Of a stretch of 64,000 nucleotides of DNA, positions 22,021 to 34,457 are shown one piece after another. Each line of letters starts with the position of its first letter. Within the stretch, counting starts at the first letter, position 1. This stretch comes from Magnolia sinica (lineage: Eukaryota; Streptophyta; Magnoliopsida; Magnoliales; Magnoliaceae): the NCBI RefSeq assembly GCF_029962835.1, contig NC_080578.1:105205759-105269758 (forward strand), given 5' to 3'. A program made the translations under genes and the position numbers. Under the pieces are notes generated by a model. That model saw only the letters and a program-made list of their open reading frames with translations, had not been told where the DNA came from and did not search any database.

Positions 22021-22689
22021 ATAAGATACATGCATCCATGGCGGGTGGGATCATATCGATGATAAAGCGCCATATGTATTGCAGTTTAATACATTCATGA
22101 GGTGGGCTCAACCATGTACATACATTTATTTGACCTGGGCCGAGAATCTTAGACCTAAAGACCCAACAAGTACCAAAGCTCGACCAGATCCGAGTGAGTG
22201 GTCCAGGTCTTCGAGAACAATAGCAATTTGAGAAAAATATATCCATGCCATGCATAGTTTGAGTGTTGTTATGACATTTTTTTCCTACCAACAAAAGTTC
22301 ATTTGGCAGCACTGATTTAGATGGATTTGGATTCGAGTGTAATTCAAATTCTTCTCCCATGTTCTTTTGTCAAAACATTGGTTGATATTGAGATTTCAAA
22401 TAGCCTTCGTTTTCGAAACCTTTTGAATCTTCCAACAGTTTCAAAAATCGATTGTTTGAGAGAGCTTTCAAAACACCTTCATTTTTTGTTCATTTTTTGT
22501 TAGAGTATTTTCTCTTGCCAATGCCTCTTTTGCTTGAATGCTCTCCCTCTCTCTCTTTTGGCCACTAGTACTTTTCCATGGTCATTGGAGACGATGTCAG
22601 TCATTTTGGTGGCCTGCATCATCTGTGGCAGAAAATGGCAAAGGGCAGCAGTCCAATGGATTGTTGGAAAACCCATACAAAATGTTTAG
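22021..22689. other. Intergenic, nothing recognised
   Basis: AT-rich DNA with short pyrimidine tracts (CTCTCCCTCTCTCTC at about 22540). No coding, RNA or transposon signal I can support. Confidence 0.5.
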
Positions 22690-22777
22690 GGCCTGTTTGG
22701 TCCGTGGGATTAAATGATATGGAATTAACACCATGGTATTTTGATCATCCAATCCTCATGTTTATGATCAAATCATT
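22690..22777. mobile_element. Left end of a hAT-like MITE interrupted by the chromovirus
   Basis: GGGCCTGTTTGGTCCGTGGG is the common plant GGGCCTGTTTGG terminal motif. The chromovirus at 22778-28284 is inserted 88 bp into it, and similar unrelated-to-LTR sequence resumes after 28289. I could not find a matching right terminus. Confidence 0.4.
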
Positions 22778-23629
22778 TGATGCGGACACAGGTGCATTCA
22801 AGGTGTACCAACGAAGAAAGCGCCAACCACAAGTGCCGTCCTTGTGGATAGGCGAATATTGAGGAGCTGAAGACCTTTCACATGTGATTGGACATATAGA
22901 AGACCCCACTTAGGGAAGACACATGTGAAGGAAGATTGGAGAAAGAGGACCGAGCGCCCAAACTTTCCCATACTTATGTTATTTGCACGTTTTTTGACTT
23001 AGTTAGCGGTCTTTTAGTAATCTTATATCTTTATTTGCTTATCCTAGGGGTATTTTAGTAATTTTATATCTTTATGTGCTTATTTAAGTGGGGTAAAGCC
23101 CTAAACACGAATTTCAACTATTGATGAATGAAAAGCAAACCCTTTGGTTGCCTCCTTCCTCTCTTCTCTCTAATGGTGCTTCTTCTCTCCCCTTGATCTT
23201 CTTCTTCTAATTTCTTCTTGTGCCCCTCCAACTTCCTCAAGGTAATAACTTTCTTTCTTCTATTTTTTTGTTTTGGCTAATTCCTCTTCGATCAAAATCT
23301 TGAGAACCGATCTAAACCCTAAATCCCCAAATTCTCAAATCCCTAATCCGAGAAACTTCTTGGTTCTTCGGACTAGTGATCTTCATTGATCGATTGGGTG
23401 TGACCATGCAAGATCGGGAGGTCTCATCCCTTGCCGGATCCAACCTAAGTAGTAATTGAATTCCATACTCCATGGTTGTAGTGATGGCCCGCTCCATTGC
23501 ATGTTTCCTTTATGATTTTCTCAGTTATGATGATTATTGTTAGAATTTTAGATCATTTATTCCTTTTATTTCCGCTGTTTAATTATCTCCATGAGCATGC
23601 ATCATAATTAGGGCTGTTATGCGTAAAAT

Positions 23630-26494
23630 TTGGTATCAAAACCTAATATTGGAAATCAACCTAGGGCACAGGCGACCATTCCTCCTAGGCCTAGGGAGGA
23701 CAAGGGCAAAGGGGTTCTTGGTGCCGGTCCTAGTAACATGAGCCAAGTGAGGTGCTATGAGTGTGGCAACCTTGGCCACATGTCTAATCAGTGTCCTACG
23801 AAGAGCCGTGGGAGAGCCTTAGTTATAGGCGAATCCCACGAGGGTGGAGATGACCAGGGTGATTATGAAGTTGAAGAGTATCACCCTGAAGGAGGACTTA
23901 CTGATGAAGAAGTGGATGGAGAAGCAACGCTTGCAGTAGTCAGGCGTGTGTTAGCTCAGTCTAGAAGTAGTGCTGACTGGCGTCGAAGCACTATCTTCTA
24001 CACTATTGCCAAGTGTGGTGAAAATAATTGTAAGGTGATAGTGGACAGTGGAAGTTGTCAGAATGTGATTTCCACTAGCACCTTAGATCGCTTAAAACTG
24101 AAATCCACACCTCATCCAGACCCGTATAAAGTTTCTTGGGTTGACAAGACATCCCTACCTGTCACCCAGCAATGTCTAGTCCCCATCGAGTTTGGGTCAT
24201 ACAAAGAGTCCTTGTGGTGTGATGTTTTACCTATGGATGTGGGGCATGTTATCCTAGGTAGACCGTGGCTATTCGATAATGATGTCACGATCTTTGGCCG
24301 TTCGAATGCGTGTACTTTTATGTATAATGGTAAAAAAATCAAACTTAATCCCATGCCACCTGAGAATACACTAGGAAAGAAGAAGGATGAGAAGGCAAGT
24401 GAGCCTAGAGAAATGGGGAAATCCAAACCTAAGTCTTTACATATAATCAGCGCAAGAGAGTTTGAAAAAGAGGCTAAGGAGGATTCTATAGTGTATGCCC
24501 TTGTGGCTAGAGAAATTACACCTGAGGTTCCATCAGAGTTGCCCTGTGAGGTGATCTCGGTCCTGAAGGAATACAGTGATGTATTTCCTGAAGACTTACC
24601 GAATGAGTTGCCACCTATGAGGGACATACAGCATGCCATTGATCTTGTCCCAGGGTCTACTCTACCGAACCTTCCTCACCACAGGATGAACCCTGCAGAG
24701 CATGCAGAGTTGAAGAAGCAAGTTGATGAGCTTCTGCAAAAGGGTTTCATCCAAGAGAGTATGAGCCCGTGTGCCGTGCCTGCATTGTTGACGCCAAAGA
24801 AAGACGGCACATGGCGCATGTGTGTGGATAGCCGTGCTATAAACAAAATTACTGTCAAGTATAGGTTCTCTATACCTAGACTTGATGATATGCTTGACAT
24901 GATGGCCAGGTCCACTATATTCTCTAAGATAGACCTCAAGAGTGGATATCACCAAATTCGTATACGCCCAGGAGATGAGTGGAAGACGGCGTTTAAGACG
25001 AAAGATGGGTTGTATGAGTGGTTGGTCATGCCCTTCGGCTTGACTAACGCACCCAGTACTTTCATGCGGGTGATGACCCAAGCTTTGAGGCCATTCATGG
25101 AAAAATTCCTAGTGGTGTATTTTGACGATATTCTTATTTATAGTACCACTAAGGAATCACACCTTGAACATTTACAGAAGGTCTGTAGTGTCCTTAGGAA
25201 GGAAAAGTTGTACGCTAATCTTAAGAAATGTGCATTCATGTCTAACCAAGTTGTGTTCTTAGGATTTATAGTGTCATCTGAAGGGATGCAAGCAGACCCT
25301 GAAAAAGTCAGGGCCATAGTTGAGTGGCCAGAACCAAGGAACATTCATGAGGTGCGAAGTTTTCACGGCCTAGCAACTTTTTATCGTCGGTTCATTAGGG
25401 GTTTTAGCACGATCATGGCTCCCATTACTGAGTGCATGAAAAAGGGAGAGTTCGTGTGGTCTAAAGCCGCCGTCAAGGCTTTTAAAGAAATTAAGGGCAA
25501 GATGGTAGAAGCTCCTGTCATGCGTCTACATGACTTTTCTACAGTCTTTGTAGTAGCGTGCGATGCGTCTGGTGTCGGTATAGGTGGAGTGTTGAGTCAA
25601 GAAGGACACCCAGTGGCCTATTTCAGTGAAAAACTGAATGAGGCAAAACAAAAATACTCCACTTACGACAAAGAATTTTATGCGGTAGTGCAATCCCTGA
25701 GACATTGGCGACACTACCTCCTACCGCAAGAATTCGTTTTGTTTTCTGACCATGAGGCTTTGAGATATTTGCATTCTCAGAAGAAACTCAACCCAAGGCA
25801 TGCCAAGTGGGTAGCGTTTCTTCAGGAATATTCGTTTGTTTTGAAACACAAGGCCGGGGTTGAAAACAAACCAGCGGATGCCCTTAGTAGGAGAGTGGCG
25901 TTGCTCAACTCTTTGAGTGTAGAGGTAGTCGGATTTGAGCAACTGAAAGATGAATACCCCATATGTCCTGATTTTGGGGGTACTTACACATCGCTCTCTA
26001 GTGACCAGCATATTATGGGTGGATATGTTCTTAAAGATGGCTTTCTTTTCAAGGGAGACAGACTTTGTATTCCCCGTATGTCCCTTCGTGAATTCCTCAT
26101 CTGGGAGCTTCATTCAGGAGGGATAGCTGGCCATTTTGGTCATGATAAGACCATTGCCCTCGTGGAAGATCGTTTCTATTGGCCAAGCCTCAAGCGAGAC
26201 GTAGCCAAAGTTTTAGGGCAGTGTCGAACATGTCAGCTGGCAAAGCAAAGAAAGCAAAATACTGGGCTGTACACGCCATTGCCAGTGCCACATGCTCCGT
26301 GGCAGGACATTAGTATGGACTTCGTGCTCGGGCTTCCCAAGACTATAAAAAAGCACGATTTCGTTTTTGTCGTTGTGGACCGTTTTTCTAAAATGGCGCA
26401 TTTCCTCCCATGTTCGAAGACGTCAGATGCGTCTCATGTTGCTCGTCTTTTTTTTATGGTGTGGTGCGTCTCCATGGGTTACCTAAAACCATAG
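23630..26494 (+). pseudogene. Chromovirus Gag(end)-PR-RT-RNase H-integrase, frameshifted
   Basis: Domains in order (residues): CCHC zinc knuckle 42-55 (CYECGNLGHMSNQC); aspartic protease with DSG at 139-141; pre-RT motif DVFPEDLPNELP; reverse transcriptase with YFDD at 497-500; RNase H with DAS near 644; integrase HHCC zinc finger about 828-868; first integrase Asp in SMDF near 897. The frame is open from the primer site but has no ATG there (TTGGTA...); the Gag capsid part is deleted. A run of eight T at 26448-26455 shifts the frame inside the integrase core, giving a missense tail and stop at 26494. The remaining integrase continues in another frame from 26410. Confidence 0.9.
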
Positions 26495-27357
26495 TGTCTA
26501 ATCGTGATGTTCGATTTACTAGCTATTTTTGGAAGACACTGTGGCACATTATGGGAACTCATTTGCAATTTTCTACTGCTTACCACCCACAAACAGATGG
26601 TCAAACTGAAGTGGTAAACCGTAGCCTTGGAAATCTTCTACGTTGTATAGTAGGTGAACATGTTAAGACTTGGGACCTAATTTTACCAACTGCTGAACTT
26701 GCTTATAATGGGTCAGTTAATAGATCTACAGGGTTGAGTCCTTTTGAAATTGTAAGTGGTTATAAACCTAGAATGCCCATAGATCTCTTACCTATGTCTG
26801 TTACCCAAAGGTCTTCTGAGTCAGCCGATGCATTCGCACGCCATATTCATGATTTGCATACACATATTAGACAGCGGTTAAATAAGAACAATGATGATTA
26901 TAAAGTTTTAGCTGATTCTCATCGTAGAGTGCAAGAATTTCAAGAAGGAGACTATGTAATGGTGCGAATAAGGCCAGAGCGATTCTCTCAAGGATCTGCA
27001 AAGAAATTACAAGCGCGTAGTGCTGGACCATTCAAGATATTACAAAAGGTTGGGTCCAACGCGTATCGGGTTGACCTTCCATCTGAAATGAGCATTAATC
27101 CAACTTTTAATGTGGAAGATCTAGTCCGTGCCCATACTCTCATTGTTGATACATCATCCCTTTCATGGCCTTTTTCTGAGTTTGCTACCCAACCCCTTCC
27201 ACCCCCTCCTCCACCCATTACCCATAAAGAAACAATTGAGGAAATCTTGGATGACGAGATAGTATCCACGAGAGATGGGGGTTTCCAAAAGTATCTTGTC
27301 AGGTGGAAGAACAAACCATCGTCTGAATCTACGTGGCTGTCGGGCGACGCATTGTAG
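26410..27357 (+). pseudogene. Chromovirus integrase C-terminal half and chromodomain, ends at premature TAG
   Basis: From about 26455 this frame carries the rest of the integrase: second Asp in SNRD (residue 33 of this frame), YHPQTDGQTE with the catalytic Glu at about 67, then GDYVMVRIRPERF. A chromodomain starts near residue 274 (EEILDDEIVST, GFQKYLVRWKNKP, STWLSG). It stops at TAG 27355-27357 where related elements continue; the same frame beyond the stop (IDPDLLERYKSF) and a basic tail encoded by the 3' LTR (VYQRRKR) are still recognisable. Residues before about 16 are out-of-frame overlap. Confidence 0.88.
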
Positions 27358-28289
27358 GGTATTGATCCAGATCTACTTGAGCGTTACAAAAGTTTCAACT
27401 CGTCGGGGTCGAGTTTTTCTCACCCGAGGGGAATTGATGCGGACACAGGTGCATTCAAGGTGTACCAACGAAGAAAGCGCCAACCACAAGTGCCGTCCTT
27501 GTGGATAGGCGAATATTGAGGAGCTGAAGACCTTTCACATGTGATTGGACATATAGAAGACCCCACTTAGGGAAGACACATGTGAAGGAAGATTGGAGAA
27601 AGAGGACCGAGCGCCCAAACTTTCCCATACTTATGTTATTTGCACGTTTTTTGACTTAGTTAGCGGTCTTTTAGTAATCTTATATCTTTATTTGCTTATC
27701 CTAGGGGTATTTTAGTAATTTTATATCTTTATGTGCTTATTTAAGTGGGGTAAAGCCCTAAACACGAATTTCAACTATTGATGAATGAAAAGCAAACCCT
27801 TTGGTTGCCTCCTTCCTCTCTTCTCTCTAATGGTGCTTCTTCTCTCCCCTTGATCTTCTTCTTCTAATTTCTTCTTGTGCCCCTCCAACTTCCTCAAGGT
27901 AATAACTTTCTTTCTTCTATTTTTTTTGTTTTGGCTAATTCCTCTTCGATCAAAATCTTGAAAACCGATCTAAACCCTAAATCCCCAAATTCTCAAATCC
28001 CTAATCCGAGAAACTTCTTGGTTCTTCGGACTAGTGATCTTCATTGATCGATTGGGTGTGACCATGCAAGATCGGGAGGTCTCATCCCTCGCCGGATCCA
28101 ACCTAAGTAGTAATTGAATTCCATACTCCATGGTTGTAGTGATGGCCCGCTCCATTGCATGTTTCCTTTATGATTTTCTCAGTTATGATGATTATTGTTA
28201 GAATTTTAGATCATTTATTCCTTTTATTTCCGCTGTTTAATTATCTCCATGAGCATGCATCATAATTAGGGCTGTCCTGCGTCATCATT

Positions 28290-28807
28290 CCTCTAAAAAA
28301 ACATTGTATTGAGCAAAACTAATGTTTGATGGACCATGGAATCGTAATCAATAGACTGGATTTGGAATTGATGTTGGTCACTTGTAGACATACACAACTC
28401 AAATATCACATGTAAAGGCGCATATGGATGGACTTCGAGGACAAAATACATGCAGTGGATATTGAAATCCACCAAAAACCCCACATGGAACCAAAATGCA
28501 ATTCCATCCCACCTAATCCCAATCCTTTTCGTCGTCTCTAAACGTTGGATAGAATTTGCATGGGACCAAATGCAATTCTATCCAACCTAATCCCATTGCC
28601 TAGTGGGAAAGCCAAAGTCCAACACTGGTGGTTCCAATTAAGCAAGCCACCGTCCCACATGAAGAATGACAGCACTGGCAACATGGGAGTTTGAATGGGG
28701 ATTTTAGCTGTTGGGGAAGTTTGACTTATAAAAGGCTTTGGGAAACATAAACAATGATGGACAGATTAGGTAGCAAGTTTTCCATACTAAAGTGATGTCA
28801 CCAAGTT
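28290..28807. other. Intergenic after the chromovirus
   Basis: Contains two diverged copies of ACCAAA(A)TGCAATTCYATCC..CCTAATCCCA (about 28490 and 28566), probably the interior of the MITE interrupted at 22778. No gene. Confidence 0.4.
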
Positions 28808-29200
28808 CTGTAGGCCCCACCATAATGTATGTGTTATAGCCATACCGGCCATCCATTTAGAGGGATCATTTAAGGCATGAACGAAAGAATGAGGTAGATT
28901 CAAAGCTCAAGTGGACCTCATCGCGGAAAACTGTGGGGACAATGACACCCACCGTTGAAGCATTTTAAAATCCGACCATGATGTTTATTGGAGATCTAAC
29001 CTGATCATAAGTTATCATAAACATGGATGTAAGGAAAATACAAATATCAACTTGATTAAAAACTTATGTACCCCCTAGGAAATTTGTAGTGATAAGCATT
29101 TAATCTCCACTTGTTTTCTCTAGTGAGGTCCACTTGAGCTTTGGAACTGCCTCATTCTTAGGCTCATGCCCTGAAATGATCTCTCTAAATGGGGTACGTA
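28808..29200. mobile_element. Foldback element H
   Basis: GTAGGCCCCACCATAATGTA, TGTTATAGCCATACCGGCC, AAGCTCAAGTGGACCTCATC at the left; GGTCCACTTGAGCTTTGGAA, TGCCCTGAAATGATCTCTCT at the right. The outer right arm is lost. Confidence 0.65.
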
Positions 29201-29284
29201 AGTTTTTGACCATTATCTTTACTGACCATGCGATATGGAAGTACCTTTTTTTAAGAAGGATGCTACGCCTCATTTGTTAAGATG

Positions 29285-30765
29285 GATCCTTCTACTCCAA
29301 GAGTTTGACATTGAAATATAATATAATAAATAAGTAGAGAACGTAATGGCTAACCATTTATCTAGGCTTCTTTTACTCGATTCTATGGAGACAACACCTA
29401 TCAATGATATATTCCCTGATGAACAACTTTTCAAAGTCTCTCAATTATCCTAGTTCGTTGATACTGCTAATTATCTTGCCATAGGTACGATTCTCACTCA
29501 TTGGACTACACGAGACAAGAAGAAAGTCTTTACTGAGGTACGCTAATGCAAGGACATTTTCATACCGAGCTCGAGTGAGATCGCATGTGGGATGCAGGGG
29601 CACACTCGAGGTGGGCGGGGCCCACGGGAGAAGTCTCGTGTTCATGACTCCTCATCAGGGGTGATTAATGCGCATTTCACACCAGGCTCGAGTGGGGTAG
29701 CCCGTGTGATGCGAGGACACACTCGGGGTGGGCGACCCGTGTGAAGCGGTACCCATGTGATTTAGGGCCCACGAGGGGGGTTCGGCTGAGGTCCTAACCC
29801 ATGAGATGTGAGGCATGGGCTATAAGATAAAGGGATTAATTCGACATACTCTAATAGTTCGAGTTAGAGCAAGTGGTTAATTGTCCTGCATCAAATTGGT
29901 ATCAGAGCAAGAAGTCTCATGTTCGAGACTCCTCACCGGGGTTGATTGAGGCGGTACCCATGTGATTTGGGGCCCACAATAGGGGTTCGGCCAAGATCTT
30001 ACAAAGCATGAGAGCGAGGTCAAAATTTGGGAGATTTATCCTGTAAAAACATAATATCATCGAACCTCATTCTCATCATTAAAGCAGTCGACTGCTAGGG
30101 CATCAATTTCATGAAACCATTCCCTAATTATATGAAAATATTTACACTTTATTGTTATTGATTATGTCTCCAAATGGGTTGAAGCAATTCCATGCCGAAA
30201 TAATGACCATCGCAATGTCATTAAGTTTATCCTGGTTTGGAACACCACGAGTCATCATAAGTGATAAATGATCTCACTTTTACGATAGACCTTTCGAAGT
30301 ATTGATAAAGAAATACGGTATTTCACATAAAGTAAATACCTCCTATGATTCTCAGACGAGCGGTCAAACTGAAATATCAAATAAAGAAATTAAATATATT
30401 ATAAAGAAAACGATTAACCCAGATCATAAGGATTGGTCACTTATACTGAGCGATGCATTGTGGGTCTACCGTACAACAAACAAAACCTCTATTGGTATGT
30501 TACCCTTTATTGGTAGGTAACCCTTTAGAATTGTCTATGGAAAGGCTTACCATTTGCCTGTAGAGTTGAAACATAAAACATATTGGGCTATAAAGAATTT
30601 CAACTTCAATCTTAACAAAGTCGGCTCACTATGCAAATTGCAACTAAATGAATTTAAAGAAATCCAAAATGAGTCTTATGAGAATTCTCAAATATACAAC
30701 TATAAAGGAAATGACAGCCGTATACACCATGCAGTGAAGTGAATGTCTGTAAGAGGGGGGATTGT
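29285..30765 (+). pseudogene. Athila/Tat-like Ty3/gypsy pol fragment, decayed
   Basis: About 29345-29530 encodes a VMANHLSRLL-type RNase H end followed by PINDIFPDEQLF and NYLAIG. About 30160-30270 gives DYVSKWVEAIP and GTPRVIISD of the integrase core. From 30302 come KYGISHKVNTSY, SQTSGQTEISNKEIK (Glu of DDE), DALWVYRTTNKTSIGM and, after a shift, LPVELKHKTYWAIK. These are hallmarks of Athila/Tat pol. Stops and frame changes occur throughout. It is split by a TRIM copy (29544-29990) and ends with a purine tract AAGAGGGGGG and TGTTGAACC, probably the start of an LTR. Confidence 0.8.
29544..29990 (+). mobile_element. TRIM-like retrotransposon, copy 3, 3'-truncated
   Basis: An LTR 29544-29893 (TAATGCAAGGAC...CTGCATCA), then the primer site TTGGTATCAGAGC at 29896, then the short internal part. 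The second LTR is only partial (GCGGTACCCATGTGATTTGG...GGGGTTCGGCCAAGATC). No TSD was identified. It interrupts Athila-like pol coding sequence. Confidence 0.75.
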
Positions 30766-31684
30766 TGAACCCCAAGCTCGATCAAGTACTTGACATTGTG
30801 ATTAACCTTTAAAATAAAATTAAATTAAATTAAAGGCGGGAGCATGCCCCCTGTAACTTTCGGGCAGGCATCACAAGAAGAATTAGGCGTTGCCTATCAT
30901 ATACCAACAAAGGAAACTATTCCCAAAAAACTTTATCGAAAGCTCTCTCAAAATACACACGTCACTTTGGACCCGTGGAGCTTAGATATATCATTTGTTG
31001 TGTGCAACAATTGTCATAGTGGATCCCAGACCAACATTAGGAGTGTCATTGGTCAATAAGCTGATATTTATTGCCAGTGGAATAGACATCAATAAAACTC
31101 AAAATTCATAAGCACAAGTATATGTTTTTTATAAAAAAGAAGAAGAAGAAAAAATAACAAATTATTACAACCACTTGATCCACTTGGTCCACTTGATCTT
31201 TCGATCTATCTTATTTTTTGGGTCAAACCTTACAACAATCTCGCTAAAGGGTATGAGTTCTGGTTGGGCCAGTCAGGTTTGGGTTGAGTCTGACCCAGGT
31301 TGCACCCGAGAGTCCAAGGCACACTCACTCAAGTTAACGTGCCTTATGCAGTTGGGTTTCACGTGTAAAATTGTAAGGACATCCACAATTTGAATCACAT
31401 TGGTTTTTCATATCTGTTCATTTGTTTTGTACAGGCGGGGCCCACTCGATGACCATATACAGACCTGGTTCTTTAGATATGGAACCATCTAATCTATATT
31501 TTTAAAAAGAAAAATTACTTGGGTTAACCTAAAGTGGAGCGGCTCTGATATCACACGTGCGAGAATGACTCATACCTCACAAGTGATTCTTAACATGGAA
31601 AAGAAAATGAAAGATGCCTGCTTTTTCTAGGAACAACTTGCCTAGCTCCTGTAGTTATGCAGGGAGTGGGAAACATGCATGAGC
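30766..31684. other. Intergenic, possible LTR remainder
   Basis: Begins with TTGAACCCCAAGC after the polypurine tract, so the first few hundred bases may be a degraded LTR. Nothing else is recognisable. Confidence 0.4.
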
Positions 31685-31960
31685 TCAAATCCGTCCATCC
31701 ATCGGATGTGTTGTCTCATCTTCTTGCTCTTTTAACCCCAAACATCAGGCCAACCCAAAAACTCAAGTAGACCACAGCATAGGGAAACAGTTGGGATGAG
31801 GATGCCCACCATTGTGTGGCATTTACATACCATTCAAGCATTACACAACAATAAAACGATACCCCAAAGTTCACAATAGTCCAAAACTCAGGTGGGCCAC
31901 GACATATGGGCATGATTACGACACTCTTCTTGTATGTCGTCCCACCTGAGTGTTGGACTG
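31685..31960. mobile_element. Degenerate foldback element I
   Basis: CCGTCCATCCATCGGATGTG, CAAGTAGACCACAGCATAGG, GATGCCCACCATTG match the left arm of the common family; the right arm (CAAAACTCAGGTGGGCCACG) is weak. Confidence 0.45.
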
Positions 31961-32293
31961 GTCGGGTTTTTTGGATAAGTGTTGGAGTGATGCATTCGAT
32001 GCGCGCCCATCTCATGAAAATAGTCTCACGCCACTGTAGTAATATGCTTCCTTTATACCCATGAAAAAAAAAAAATCTATTTTTTCTCATGGGGTTTGAA
32101 GTCGGATGCATATTTGGAAAAACCATCAAACTCCAAGAATTTGTTTAAAGGGGAAAAAGAAATCTACAATAAGCACCATTATTCACTTTAAAAAACCATT
32201 TGCATAAACAATTCCTGCTCATGCAAAACTTTTATTTCTCTATTACAAATTACAATTGCAAGATAGGACTCAAAACCTGATAGATTTTGAACA

Positions 32294-33084
32294 CTAAAAA
32301 TGGTGTGCTTTTGCTTGTGAAAATTCTAAGCTCATCTGCTTAAAAAGACTATTTTTCACGCTTCCACCCATGAGGAGACTATCAAACGGATCATCAGTCT
32401 CCTTATCATCGCCTGTCAGCCTGTCAGCTGCCTTCATCTTCTTGTGGGGCCTGCTTCCATTCGATTCGGATGGAGCAGATTTCCTAACTGAAACAAAAGC
32501 CACTTTGTTACTAGGTTGAGCTTGGGGTTTCAGAGATGGTGGCTCACAAATGGGGTAATGCTTCCCACTCCACTACCCTCCACAGTAGAGTCCTTGTGAG
32601 GAGAACTTTGGTTATCTATATTATCTCCATCCCCGGTATTATCAATCTTTACACGATCATCCATCTCAATGGATTGAATTGAAATTTCATCAGTTCTATT
32701 GATGTCGATGGGAACCGAGCGCTCTTCAACTACGTCGGTTGCAGGGACTTTTTTCCAAGCAAGTTCATCATCTACAGATGGGGCCAGCATTCAACAAAAA
32801 ACGCATAAAGGTCTCTCTGCACGTGAACAACTATATCCTCTCCTTCCACATAGATTAAGACAGGCCCTCCAAGAAAAAGTTTATATTGCAAACAGAGGTA
32901 TTTTCCTTCGTGTCATCATCAAGCTTTGCAGTTGCGCCACTCCTAACATTCCTAAAACAGGAATCATCTCAAAAACAATGAATAAAGCTCTACGTATTCT
33001 GTCAAAGGCAACCGTCTTCCTATCAAAATATTCATCTGCAACAAATAACAGAGTTTTTCTTCCCTCCCATCTGGACGCTTGCAT
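32294..33084 (-). pseudogene. Decayed coding remnant, identity uncertain (possibly NEPRO/DUF4477-like C-terminus)
   Basis: Three minus-strand pieces in different frames: 32881-33084, 32530-32790 (starts MLAPSVDDELAWKKVP, acidic and Asp-rich) and 32294-32503 extended upstream to about 32531 (NKVAFVSVRKSAPSES, KKMKAADRL, DPFDSLLMGGSVKNSLF). The last piece resembles the end of plant nucleolus and neural progenitor-like (DUF4477) proteins as I remember them (KVAFVSVK...DPFFSLLTGGNVKDSLF), but I cannot confirm it. The first piece I do not recognise. Stop and frame changes separate the pieces, so it is dead. It begins only about 100 bp beyond the decarboxylase stop codon. Confidence 0.45.
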
Positions 33085-34457
33085 TCAACAATTCAGAGGG
33101 CCCACTACTACTTACTGCTACAACTACAAACAGAAGGAAAACATAACAGCTCGGGTGAGGGTGTGACTAACCCGAACACATCAGTTATGCAGAACACAAG
33201 CGCAATTTTCCTTCCCTATCTCATCTGCAATACAAGGAGTCTGTATCTTCCCATCCTGGAACCAGCTTGATCGCTTCTTAATCAGTTCATCCATGAAATC
33301 ATCGAGCTTGTCGACGTTGATGTTTGGCATCACCACAACATGAGCAATGTTCCCCTGGCAGGCAAGCTGCCAGCGACGGATGAATTCCTCATCACGTGGG
33401 CGCCCAAACACGACAGTGCTGCTGAGCTTGTTAAGCATGGCACCTATGCCGGCAGCTCGAAGCCAGTCTTTCAAGTAATGGGCGTTCCTCAGGCACTTCC
33501 AGACTTCCTTCCGGAACCCTCCGTAGCCTTTCCGGTTCAAGGTGTACCAGAGGAAGATTGGGGCGTGGCCATTTCGGCTGCCCATGATGGTGGCATCCCT
33601 GGAAGCGAGATACTCAACATTCCTCGAGAGGGTGTTGATGTGTTCCAATCTCGTTATCTGAACGCCACATGGCATTGGGCATCCAACAAACTTGTGCCCA
33701 GAAACACTCACACTCCTGATCGGCTTCTTAAATGTTACCTTTGGTGCCTGTCCAGCAGAAACATTAGAACTCTGATCCAAAAAAAAAAAAGAAAAAGAGC
33801 CAGCCATCCTTGGCCTTGCTTAGAGTCATGGTCACCAGCAAACAAACATTTTGCCGCTGCGCACAGTTCGGTACATGTGGGGCCCATGGTTCGGTGATCC
33901 AGACCCATCAAATGCATCCTATCCATGATGGTGGATTCCCCAAAAATGTCCAGACTTGATGATCCTGAACCTTCAGCCTTTGGCCCTCATTTTGTTCGAC
34001 TTGACCATTGCTCTATTTTATCATCAACAGTCTATTTGTCAGCCACAGATTATAAGGGTTAGGATGTTTCTATCTGGAAGATTTTTGGGGCATCCTCATC
34101 CATGATGCAATCCATATCATAGGCAGTTGATCTCTAAAATCTCGCCCAGCATGCAGAGACCATGCACAGCAGCAGATTGTACATTTGCTAATATGTGGGG
34201 CACTCAATTCCTGGTGGAGGTAGAACACATACACTTCACAAAAGGCATCATGATCCCAAACAGAGCACCATCGCAGTGAATGTAGAACCGGTCGTGTTTG
34301 AATCCATTATCTTCAAGTGTTTTAATAACTAGATCGAGATCATCGACAGCTCCCTTAACCGTTGTTCCTAAAACATGTTAGGAAGCACAACAGTGAGAAG
34401 ACATGAAGTTGAAGGGAAGAAAATGTTCAGAAATTTGGATTGGAAGGGCTGTCTTAC

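Larger units (their letters stand above)
22778..28284 (+). mobile_element. Ty3/gypsy chromovirus (Tekay/Del-like), recent but defective, TSD TCATT
   Basis: LTRs are 22778-23625 (848 bp) and 27435-28284 (850 bp), starting TGATGCGGACACAGG; the 3' copy ends GCGTCA and the 5' copy GCGTA. Target duplication TCATT is at 22773-22777 and 28285-28289. The primer site is TGGTATCAAAACC (23631-23643), the initiator-Met site with two G-to-A changes. A purine tract GAGGGGAA precedes the 3' LTR. LTRs differ at only a handful of positions. A TATTTAAG box (about 23091) may be the LTR promoter. Most of gag is missing: the body begins next to the primer site with the end of nucleocapsid. Two lesions break pol (see CDS entries). 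Confidence 0.93.

Noticed and set aside
24112..26401. Minus-strand open frames opposite the chromovirus pol
   Set aside because: They are antisense shadows of RT/RNase H/integrase coding sequence.
32699..33270. Plus-strand open frames opposite the decarboxylase 3' side
   Set aside because: No domain or start context. The recognisable peptides in this interval are all on the minus strand.
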